A stretch of 42,142 nt of DNA from an uncultured Flavobacterium sp. Lineage in GTDB: Bacteria > Bacteroidota > Bacteroidia > Flavobacteriales > Flavobacteriaceae. The stretch is from assembly GCF_947632075.1 (NCBI RefSeq), contig NZ_CANRNX010000012.1:1-42142 (forward strand). The letters run 5' to 3'. Position 1 is the first letter of the stretch. Each line of letters opens with the position of its first letter. This document shows positions 36,638 to 42,142 of the stretch, piece by piece. Below the pieces are notes generated by a model that was not told the origin of the DNA, made no database searches, and was given only the letters and a program-made list of their open reading frames with translations. A program made the translations under genes and the position numbers.

Positions 36638-36867
36638 ATAATTTAAAACACGAAATCACCAAACAAAAAACCACAAAATAAACAAAAAACATTTTCTTTT
36701 TCTAATTAACTAATTGATTTGCAGATTATTATTATTATTATTATTGTAATAGAAGTTTTAGAAAAGTTCTAAAACATTTATTAACAATTAATATATATAA
36801 TATGAAAAAGATTATGTTTAGTGCATTAGCTTGCGTAGCTTTTGCTTTTAGTGGATTTGCATCGAAT
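36638..36867 (+). repeat. constant module, copy 1 (leader + signal peptide)
   Basis: This is the first of four direct repeats of about 230 bp, running from ATAATTTAAAAC to the last signal-peptide codon. Homology with copy 2 extends further left (from about 36541 here and about 37937 there), so copies 1 and 2 form one subgroup. The module contains an A/C-rich stretch, a T-rich stretch, the TTGATTTG box, (ATT)7, an inverted repeat and 22 signal codons. Confidence 0.9.
36714..36775 (+). promoter_or_regulatory. cassette 1 promoter-like box, (ATT)7 and inverted repeat
   Basis: TTGATTTG (36714-36721) is one base from the -7 consensus TAnnTTTG and is followed by GCAG. Then come seven ATT units (36725-36745), nine bases, and the inverted repeat GTTTTAGAA-AAG-TTCTAAAAC (36755-36775). 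If the box is the -7 element, the ATT tract is at the transcript start and the inverted repeat is an early 5'-UTR hairpin or operator. Confidence 0.6.
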
Positions 36868-37089
36868 GAAACATCACACTCTAAAAACAATGTAGATGTT
36901 AAATTTGAAAAAGAATTTAACGTTGAAGGAACAAAATGTTATTTTAGAGTTTGCATCACAGATTCAAAAGGAACAAAAACGTGTACACCTTGGACAGAAA
37001 TAGAATGTTCAGCGAAAAAATATGATTTTGAATTTGAACAGAAGAAAAAAATTGAACCATCTGATAAAGGAAGCACGGGAGTTCTTTAA
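36802..37089 (+). CDS. cassette 1 small secreted Cys peptide
   Basis: The precursor has 95 residues, with a 22-residue Sec signal (MKKIMFSALA ... FASN) almost identical in all four cassettes. The mature part of about 73 residues has four cysteines (GTKCYFRVC ... KTCTPW ... IEC), suggesting two disulfides outside the cytoplasm, and an acidic, Lys-rich tail. No similarity to the other three mature parts is visible. The function is unknown. A GLPGLI gene follows after 54 nt containing a hairpin. Confidence 0.85.
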   Translation: MKKIMFSALACVAFAFSGFASNETSHSKNNVDVKFEKEFNVEGTKCYFRVCITDSKGTKTCTPWTEIECSAKKYDFEFEQKKKIEPSDKGSTGVL

Positions 37090-37095
37090 AAATAT

Positions 37096-37125
37096 AACCC
37101 AAGTATAAAAATTTATACTTGGGTT
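37096..37125 (+). other. cassette 1 intercistronic hairpin
   Basis: A perfect 14-bp inverted repeat (AACCCAAGTATAAA / TTTATACTTGGGTT) sits between the peptide gene and the GLPGLI gene. Only three T's follow, so strong termination is doubtful. It may set the ratio of the two products by partial termination or by RNA processing. Confidence 0.8.
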
Positions 37126-37143
37126 TAAAATAATTCAAACATT

Positions 37144-37914
37144 ATGAAAAATTACATCATTTTAATTATTACCTCTTTAATAAATTTAATTGGATTCAGC
37201 CAAAGTTTTACTGTTAGCTATACTCAATCGTTGAACATTAATGAAACTGTCAAAACTGATTTCATTCTTACTATAATAGATAAAAAAAAATCATTATATC
37301 AAGAAGTTCCAAATAATAATAAAGAAAACGTAAATGAAATTTCATCAGAAAAAGGAACTACTATGAATTATTTTATAGAAAGTGTATCTTATGATATATA
37401 TACGAATTTGGATTCAAAGAAAATATTAATTAACGATTATATTGGAGAAAAAAATTATATTATTGAAGAAAATTTATATCCATTCACTTGGGAAATTACC
37501 TCAGAAACAAAAAAAATATCGAATTATAATTGTATCAAAGCAAAAACTAAATTCAGAGGAAGACAATATGAAATTTGGTTTACAGAAGAAATTCCTACAC
37601 AATTAGGCCCTTGGAAAATGAACGGCCTACCTGGGCTAATTTTAGAATTGTATGATAAAGATCGTTTAATAATAATACGAGCTACAAAAATCAATAAAGA
37701 AGAAGTTCATGTTAATAAACAAAATATAATTGAGAGAATTGAGAAAGGTAAAAAAATTTCTATAAAAGAGTATAAAAAACTCTATAAAGAACATACCCAA
37801 GAATTATTTAATCAAATGAGTGCTAAAATGCCCGCAGGCTTTCCTCCATTAGTCATTGATGAAGAGTGTGAAGATTGTCAAAGCATAGAAATTTATGAAG
37901 AGTGGGAAGAATAA
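37144..37914 (+). CDS. GLPGLI family protein, cassette 1
   Basis: The 256-residue protein has a signal peptide ending GFSQ, so it is exported. The family core is complete: Cys130 (NYNCIKAKTKF), FRGR (137-140), YEIWFTEEIP, GPWK and GLPGLI (161-166). GLPGLI proteins are a Bacteroidota family of unknown function named after this motif. The C-terminus carries a further Cys pair (ECEDC) and ends acidic. It always follows a small Cys peptide here, so it may handle, anchor or guard against that peptide; this is inference. Confidence 0.88.
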   Translation: MKNYIILIITSLINLIGFSQSFTVSYTQSLNINETVKTDFILTIIDKKKSLYQEVPNNNKENVNEISSEKGTTMNYFIESVSYDIYTNLDSKKILINDYIGEKNYIIEENLYPFTWEITSETKKISNYNCIKAKTKFRGRQYEIWFTEEIPTQLGPWKMNGLPGLILELYDKDRLIIIRATKINKEEVHVNKQNIIERIEKGKKISIKEYKKLYKEHTQELFNQMSAKMPAGFPPLVIDEECEDCQSIEIYEEWEE

Positions 37915-38031
37915 ATCATAATAAAAAAAACTTTTCAAGTTAAACTAACCACATTTACACAGACAATTTAACAAAATACACAAAAACAAAAAGTTAAATA
38001 ATTACCAAAACTAGTTTTTAACCAATAAAAC

Positions 38032-38261
38032 ATAATTTAAAACACATAAATCACCACACAAAAAACCACAAAACAAACAAAAAACATTTTCTTTTTCTTA
38101 TTAACTATTTGATTTGCAGGTTATTATTATTATTATTGTGATAGAAGTTTTAGAAAAAGTTCTAAAACATTTATTAACAATTAATCATTTATATTATGAA
38201 AAAATTAATGTTTAGTGCATTAGCTTGCGTAGCTTTTGCTTTTAGTGGGTTCGCTTCGAAT
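38032..38261 (+). repeat. constant module, copy 2
   Basis: This is the second direct repeat, closest to copy 1. Within the signal codons nearly every base matches the other copies, including synonymous positions. Similarity stops abruptly at the mature peptide (LVEIQL). Confidence 0.9.
38109..38168 (+). promoter_or_regulatory. cassette 2 promoter-like box, GTT(ATT)5 and inverted repeat
   Basis: TTGATTTG (38109-38116) is followed by GTT and five ATT units (38120-38137), nine bases, and GTTTTAGAA-AAAG-TTCTAAAAC (38147-38168). The spacer of the inverted repeat is 4 nt here and 3 nt in the other copies. The arms are unchanged. Confidence 0.6.
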
Positions 38262-38456
38262 CTAGTAGAAATACAATTAACAAAAGAAGAGAAGCCAGAA
38301 CAAGCTGTACCATGTAAATGGAGAGAAGTAATTACTATAAACGGTAAAAAATATTACGGTGACTGGGTAAGGGGAAATTGTAATACAATTGAACATGCAG
38401 ATGGTACAAAAACTTATGTACCAATAAAATCAGGAGTATATCTAAGTCCAAATTAA
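38196..38456 (+). CDS. cassette 2 small secreted Cys peptide
   Basis: The 86-residue precursor has the shared signal peptide (MKKLM variant) and a mature part of about 64 residues. Two cysteines (VPCKWREV and RGNCNTIE) could form one disulfide. The aromatic/Gly pattern KKYYGDW suggests beta structure. It is unlike the other mature peptides. The GLPGLI gene starts 39 nt later. This is the only gap of the four without a strong hairpin (just a 7-bp AT-only stem at 38450-38469). Confidence 0.82.
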   Translation: MKKLMFSALACVAFAFSGFASNLVEIQLTKEEKPEQAVPCKWREVITINGKKYYGDWVRGNCNTIEHADGTKTYVPIKSGVYLSPN

Positions 38457-38495
38457 TTTTACTTAATTTAAAACTCTATATATACTTTTTAAAAC

Positions 38496-39263
38496 ATGAA
38501 AACAGCTTTACAAATTCTAAGTTTTACTATTTTTTTTAACTTCTCTTGTATTTCACAAAATATGATGTTTACGAAAAAAATTACATACTTAGAATCTACA
38601 AATTTAGGTGATGGTAATTTTGAAGATAATTATGATTTATACTTTAATAACGATATTGCATTTTATCAACAACAATATAGCACAAAAGATCAAGAAATTA
38701 AGCATGAAAGTGACGGATCAACAATAACAACTTTATTTGCGAACGAAAATAATGCAGGGTACTATTTAACTTTTTTAAATTCAAATAGAATACTATTTGG
38801 TGAAGAAATAGCTTTCAATTACTATAATTTTGAAGAAAATGTACCACAAATTAGATGGAACCAAATAGATGAAACAAAAACTATAGGTAAATTTCAATGT
38901 AAAAAAGCAATTGGTAAGTTTAGAGGTAGAATTTATACTGCTTGGTATACTGAAGAAATACCTATTAATATTGGTCCTAGAAAATTTAGAGGTTTGAGTG
39001 GACTAATTTTAGAGATTAATGATGATAAAGGTGTTTACAAAGCGAAAGCAATAAAAATAAATTTAGGAGAAAAAGCCAATTTAGAGAAAAAAATTTCAAG
39101 TTTATTTTTTATAAATAAACGCCTCGATATAAACCAATACGCGAAGAAAAAAAGCACCGAACAACTTGATGCATTAAATTATTTAAATTCTAAGCAAGGT
39201 GAAAATGGTATCAAATTTTCATTAGAAAATCAAACTAAAAGAGAATTCATAGAAATCTTTTAA
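38496..39263 (+). CDS. GLPGLI family protein, cassette 2 (motif altered to GLSGLI)
   Basis: The 255-residue exported protein has a signal peptide ending SCISQ. The core keeps Cys135 (KFQCKKAIGKF), FRGR (142-145) and YTAWYTEEIP. GPW is GPR, and the name motif is GLSGLI (166-171), losing the proline. It is otherwise full length. It is paired with the cassette 2 peptide and followed by 306 nt of leader for cassette 3 with no gene. Confidence 0.86.
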   Translation: MKTALQILSFTIFFNFSCISQNMMFTKKITYLESTNLGDGNFEDNYDLYFNNDIAFYQQQYSTKDQEIKHESDGSTITTLFANENNAGYYLTFLNSNRILFGEEIAFNYYNFEENVPQIRWNQIDETKTIGKFQCKKAIGKFRGRIYTAWYTEEIPINIGPRKFRGLSGLILEINDDKGVYKAKAIKINLGEKANLEKKISSLFFINKRLDINQYAKKKSTEQLDALNYLNSKQGENGIKFSLENQTKREFIEIF

Positions 39264-39393
39264 AAAATACGAATGGGAACTCTAAACCTAACCCAAACTT
39301 ATTAAAAAGTTTAAAAAATACACTTTCATTGTCATTTTAAGAAATTTAAAATAAAGTAGTATTCTAATAAAATACTAAAAATTAGAACAAAAC

Positions 39394-39641
39394 ATAATTT
39401 AAAACAGATAATTAACCAAACAAAAAACCACAAAATAAACAAAAAATAAACAAAAAATATTTTCTTTTTCTTATTAACTACTTGACTTGCAGATTATTAT
39501 TATTATTATTATTGTGATAGAAGTTTTAGAAAAGTTCTAAAACATTTATTAACAATTAACATATATAATATGAAAAAGATTATGTTTAGTGCATTAGCTT
39601 GCGTAGCTTTTGCTTTTAGTGGTTTTGCTTCGAATGAAGTG
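39394..39641 (+). repeat. constant module, copy 3
   Basis: This third repeat is closest to copy 4. The pair shares additional upstream sequence (from about 39307 here and about 40765 there), including AAATTTAAAATAAAGTAG, and stays alike two residues into the mature peptide (EV). A local duplication of AAAAAATAAAC lengthens this copy. Confidence 0.9.
39482..39543 (+). promoter_or_regulatory. cassette 3 promoter-like box, (ATT)7 and inverted repeat
   Basis: TTGACTTG (39482-39489) is two bases from TAnnTTTG. Seven ATT units follow (39493-39513), then nine bases and GTTTTAGAA-AAG-TTCTAAAAC (39523-39543). Confidence 0.55.
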
Positions 39642-39899
39642 ATAACTGAAAACCAAGAAATTAAAATTGAAGAAAGTACAACTACAATAGAGAAATATGT
39701 ATTTTCTGAAGAAGATGGTTGTACTATTTGTACTCTTGTTACTGTTAAGTATAATACAGATGGAAGTGAAAGAAATAGATCGTCTCAAAAAGTAAGAGTA
39801 TGCAATAATACTTGTACAGAAATCGCTAAAAAACTTCTTGATAAACAAGAACCTTATGCCTTAGACAATAGTAAGCCTTTACTTTATATTGAATTTTAA
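39570..39899 (+). CDS. cassette 3 small secreted Cys peptide
   Basis: The 109-residue precursor has the shared signal. The mature region of about 87 residues begins acidic and Thr-rich, then has a CTIC pair (GCTICTLV) and a C-x3-C pair (VCNNTC), enough for two disulfides. The tail ends YIEF. No family was recognised. A 13-bp hairpin and then the GLPGLI gene follow. Confidence 0.83.
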   Translation: MKKIMFSALACVAFAFSGFASNEVITENQEIKIEESTTTIEKYVFSEEDGCTICTLVTVKYNTDGSERNRSSQKVRVCNNTCTEIAKKLLDKQEPYALDNSKPLLYIEF

Positions 39900-39907
39900 T
39901 TTAAAAG

Positions 39908-39936
39908 TCAGGAGTTGTATTATATACAACTCCTGA
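39908..39936 (+). other. cassette 3 intercistronic hairpin
   Basis: A perfect 13-bp stem (TCAGGAGTTGTAT / ATACAACTCCTGA) has a TAT loop and no T-run after it. It is unrelated in sequence to the cassette 1 and 4 hairpins but occupies the same place. Confidence 0.8.
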
Positions 39937-39953
39937 ATCTAAAAAATACTAAA

Positions 39954-40742
39954 ATGATATATATATATATATATTTATTTTTTTTCTTAATTTATTCATT
40001 ATCTAGTATTTGCCAAACAAACGAAGCTATCAAATTAACATATCGAATTACAAATTATCTAGATTTAATAGCAACTGGAACAAGTGAGGTATACATTTTA
40101 AATGAAGAAAAAAAAAGCATCAATGTATTAAGTAAATATACCTATAAGAAATCAAAACATACTCTTGATGATGCTATTTATACATTACCTAAATCAAAAG
40201 ACGCAAATTTTATTTATATTACAGATTTGAGAAACAATAAATTAATTTCAAAAGAAAATACCATTGATGAATTTTTTTATATTAAAGAACCTATTACTAT
40301 ACAGAAATGGGAGTTATTAGATGAATTTAAAACATTAAATGATGTAAAACTACAAAAAGCTACAACTACTTTTAGAGGTAGAAACTACATCGCTTGGTGT
40401 GATTTAAATACTCCAATTTCACAAGGTCCTTGGAAATTTAACAACTTACCTGGTTTGGCTTATGAAATTTTTGACGATGCTTTAGACTACCATTTTGAAT
40501 GGCAGCTAATTAAAATTTCAGAACCCAAAGAATATGATTTTTCTTCCTACGATTTTAGCAAAGAAAAGTTTATAACCCAACAAGACTTTATTAAAACACT
40601 AGACTACTTTTATAAAACAAATGAAGATATAGCTTCTACTCGACTTTTAGAAACTCTTGATGTTGAAGTACTAGGAGTAACACACCATAAAATAAATTAC
40701 CGAATCAGGCAAAAAGAAAAAAAATACGAATGGGAAGAATAA
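39954..40742 (+). CDS. GLPGLI family protein, cassette 3 (divergent)
   Basis: The 262-residue exported protein has an N-terminus of Ile/Tyr/Phe-rich hydrophobic residues ending SSICQ. The ATG at 39954 is chosen over an in-frame TTG at 39915, which lies inside the hairpin. It also gives the same 54-nt gap as cassettes 1 and 4. The core has FRGR (140-143), GPWKF and NLPGLAYEI. The usual core Cys is replaced (DVKLQKA), while a new Cys149 appears in AWCD. It ends EWEE, as cassette 1 does. Confidence 0.84.
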   Translation: MIYIYIYLFFFLIYSLSSICQTNEAIKLTYRITNYLDLIATGTSEVYILNEEKKSINVLSKYTYKKSKHTLDDAIYTLPKSKDANFIYITDLRNNKLISKENTIDEFFYIKEPITIQKWELLDEFKTLNDVKLQKATTTFRGRNYIAWCDLNTPISQGPWKFNNLPGLAYEIFDDALDYHFEWQLIKISEPKEYDFSSYDFSKEKFITQQDFIKTLDYFYKTNEDIASTRLLETLDVEVLGVTHHKINYRIRQKEKKYEWEE

Positions 40743-40851
40743 AATATCTTCATGATACATTTATAAGTTAAAAAAATACACTTTCATTTTAATTTTAAGA
40801 AATTTAAAATAAAGTAGTATTCTAATAAAACACTAAAAATTAGAACAAAAC

Positions 40852-41082
40852 ATAATTTAAAACAGATAATTAACCAAACAAAAAACCACAAAATAAACAA
40901 AAAATATTTTCTTTTTCTTATTAACTACTTGACTTGCAGATTATTATTATTATTGTGATAGAAGTTTTAGAAAAGTTCTAAAACATTTATTAACAATTAA
41001 CATATATAATATGAGAAAGATTATGTTTAGTGCATTAGCTTGCGTAGCTTTTGCTTTTAGCGGATTTGCTTCGAATGAAGTA
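40852..41082 (+). repeat. constant module, copy 4
   Basis: This fourth direct repeat is near-identical to copy 3 from about 40765 onward. It lacks the extra AAAAAATAAAC unit and has two fewer ATT units. The first signal codon after ATG is AGA (Arg) instead of AAA. Confidence 0.9.
40929..40984 (+). promoter_or_regulatory. cassette 4 promoter-like box, (ATT)5 and inverted repeat
   Basis: TTGACTTG (40929-40936), then five ATT units (40940-40954), nine bases, and GTTTTAGAA-AAG-TTCTAAAAC (40964-40984). Confidence 0.55.
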
Positions 41083-41385
41083 GTGAATTTTGATTATGAA
41101 CTTTCTAAATCTATCAATGATAACAGCATTGATATTGTTCTAAATTTAGGAGATCTTGATCAATACACTGATAAAGAAATTACTGAAATTATTGAAAAAG
41201 CATTAGTTTCTATCGCAGACGAAGAATTAACATGTACAGTAACTGTAACTGGAAGCGTAAACATTGGTGTTGCAACAGTTGAAATTTCTGTTTCAGTATC
41301 TGGGCCTTGTGCTGAAATAAAGAAAAGTGGTAACGAAATTGCAACTCAAGTACTTAACGAAATTAAAAAAGAATTAAATAAATAA
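41011..41385 (+). CDS. cassette 4 small secreted Cys peptide
   Basis: The 124-residue precursor is the largest of the four. After the shared signal comes an acidic segment with a predicted helix (DKEITEIIEKALVSIADEE). A Val/Thr/Ser-rich beta segment follows (TCTVTVTGSVNIGVATVEISVSVSG) between two cysteines (LTCTV and GPCAEI), and then a Lys-rich C-terminal helix. It is unlike the other mature parts. A 12-bp hairpin and a GLPGLI gene follow. Confidence 0.83.
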   Translation: MRKIMFSALACVAFAFSGFASNEVVNFDYELSKSINDNSIDIVLNLGDLDQYTDKEITEIIEKALVSIADEELTCTVTVTGSVNIGVATVEISVSVSGPCAEIKKSGNEIATQVLNEIKKELNK

Positions 41386-41398
41386 TTAATTAAATCAA

Positions 41399-41427
41399 AA
41401 ACACCTATAGTTAAGCTATAGGTGTTT
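41399..41427 (+). other. cassette 4 intercistronic hairpin
   Basis: A perfect 12-bp stem (AAACACCTATAG / CTATAGGTGTTT) has a 5-nt loop and is followed by only a short T-run. It has the same position as in cassettes 1 and 3, with different sequence. Confidence 0.8.
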
Positions 41428-41439
41428 AAAATAAATTAA

Positions 41440-42126
41440 ATGAAAAACATTCTATTATTTATTTTTATAAGCATAAACACAATTATGTTTTCGCAAACAA
41501 AATCATTAAAGCTAACTTATGATATTAATCTAATGTTTACTCAAGATATGATTTACAAAGGTGAGCTCATAAGTGATGGTAAATCTGCAATATTTAAATT
41601 ATATCGTAAAGAAGCAAACGATACCACTAGTTTGATTTTTTCAAATGAAAAAAAAACTTTTGAATTAGTTTACGACTTTAAAAACGAAAAATTTATAATA
41701 GAAGAAAATTCACCGTTTATTGAATGGAATATAAATACTAATTCTTCCATCGTTAATAATATGGAATGCTTAGAAGCTACTGCAGAATTTGCTGGAAGAA
41801 AATATAAAGTTTGGTTTACTACTGAAATTCCAATTTCATTTGGTATTTTTAGATTACACAATCTACCTGGTGCTATCATAAAATTAGAAGATACCACTAA
41901 CGAAGTAGTGGCATTTTTAGATAAAATTGAATATATAGACAATTATAATTTTAACTATGACTTCGAACAAATTAAAAATACCAATCGTGTAGAACGTAAT
42001 CAATACTATAAAAATATTGAAAAAAGCATATTTGAAGTATCTAATAGATTAAAAACATTACAAAATAAAGATTTTGAAAGCGAAGTTGAAATCAAAAAAA
42101 TTAAAATGGTAGAAATGATTGATTGA
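41440..42126 (+). CDS. GLPGLI family protein, cassette 4
   Basis: The 228-residue exported protein has a signal peptide ending MFSQ and is the shortest of the four. The core has Cys110 (NMECLEATAEF), FAGR in place of FRGR (117-120), YKVWFTTEIP, then GIFRLHNLPGAI, where GP-W-K is lost and the last positions vary. The gene ends 16 bases before the window edge, so it is complete, but the array may go on. Confidence 0.85.
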   Translation: MKNILLFIFISINTIMFSQTKSLKLTYDINLMFTQDMIYKGELISDGKSAIFKLYRKEANDTTSLIFSNEKKTFELVYDFKNEKFIIEENSPFIEWNINTNSSIVNNMECLEATAEFAGRKYKVWFTTEIPISFGIFRLHNLPGAIIKLEDTTNEVVAFLDKIEYIDNYNFNYDFEQIKNTNRVERNQYYKNIEKSIFEVSNRLKTLQNKDFESEVEIKKIKMVEMID

Positions 42127-42142
42127 TATGATTTATAAAAAA

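Noticed and set aside
36802..41076. Lipoprotein signal (LAC) in the shared leader of the small peptides
   Set aside because: The Cys comes after only about ten residues with Ala at the -3 position and is followed by more hydrophobic sequence ending in GFASN. A standard Sec signal cleaved after that point fits better.
36638..41082. CRISPR-like array
   Set aside because: The repeats are about 230 bp with gene-length spacing and include coding sequence. There are no short regular spacers and no cas genes.
36638..42126. Bacteriocin or RiPP cluster with double-glycine leaders
   Set aside because: No double-glycine leader, peptidase-containing transporter or modifying enzyme is present. The leader is a Sec signal. 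A toxin role stays possible but is not shown.
36419..42142. Mobile element carrying the cassette array
   Set aside because: No transposase, integrase, terminal inverted repeats or tRNA target was seen. The repeats look like local cassette duplication.

Overview
The window is a chromosomal segment of a Bacteroidota bacterium, almost certainly family Flavobacteriaceae and Flavobacterium-like. The evidence is very AT-rich DNA, gliding genes gldE and gldD, DUF3078, DUF3098 and GLPGLI family proteins, starts with little Shine-Dalgarno sequence, and repeated TAnnTTTG promoter -7 boxes of the Bacteroidota housekeeping sigma factor. I saw no tRNA, rRNA, CRISPR array, insertion sequence or phage gene.

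Layout. Positions 1-3600 hold a SPOR-domain protein facing leuS across a shared terminator. Positions 3687-8034 are a tight forward run: ftsX, a DUF3098 protein, uppP, truB, an outer-membrane-like protein, a YiiX-type cysteine hydrolase and an Rrf2 regulator. Next comes an assimilatory sulfate reduction operon (8113-12229: cysH, cysD, cysN and a TSUP transporter with a fused siroheme-synthase-like N-terminus). Its promoter is overlaid by alternating ACTATA/TATAGT half-sites that are good operator candidates for the adjacent Rrf2 protein. Positions 12246-19705 carry a thioredoxin-like protein, a patatin, pyrH-frr, DinB and SMR genes, asnS, and rpoN with a membrane protein. Positions 19693-26868 are mostly reverse strand: dxs-DUF3078-barrel protein, a porin-like protein, rng, a 30-residue basic protein and HU, with tadA forward. 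Positions 27002-30399 hold mutY and then ssb-gldE-gldD. A large AsmA-like protein follows on the reverse strand.

At 33753-35112 (reverse) lies a membrane/coiled-coil gene that is readable only with two -1 frameshifts, each at a homopolymer forming a slippery heptamer (T TTT TTT and A AAA AAG). It is either decayed, mis-sequenced or recoded. An Ntn-type linear amide hydrolase follows.

The most unusual part is 36638 to the right edge: four tandem cassettes. Each has a nearly identical module of about 230 bp (leader, promoter-like box, ATT microsatellite of varying length, perfect inverted repeat, and a 22-residue Sec signal peptide). The module is joined to an unrelated short Cys-containing mature peptide and is followed by a GLPGLI family gene. 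Three of the four peptide/GLPGLI gaps are exactly 54 nt and contain a strong hairpin of unrelated sequence. This is a 'constant leader, variable mature peptide' design of unknown function. The array may continue beyond the window.
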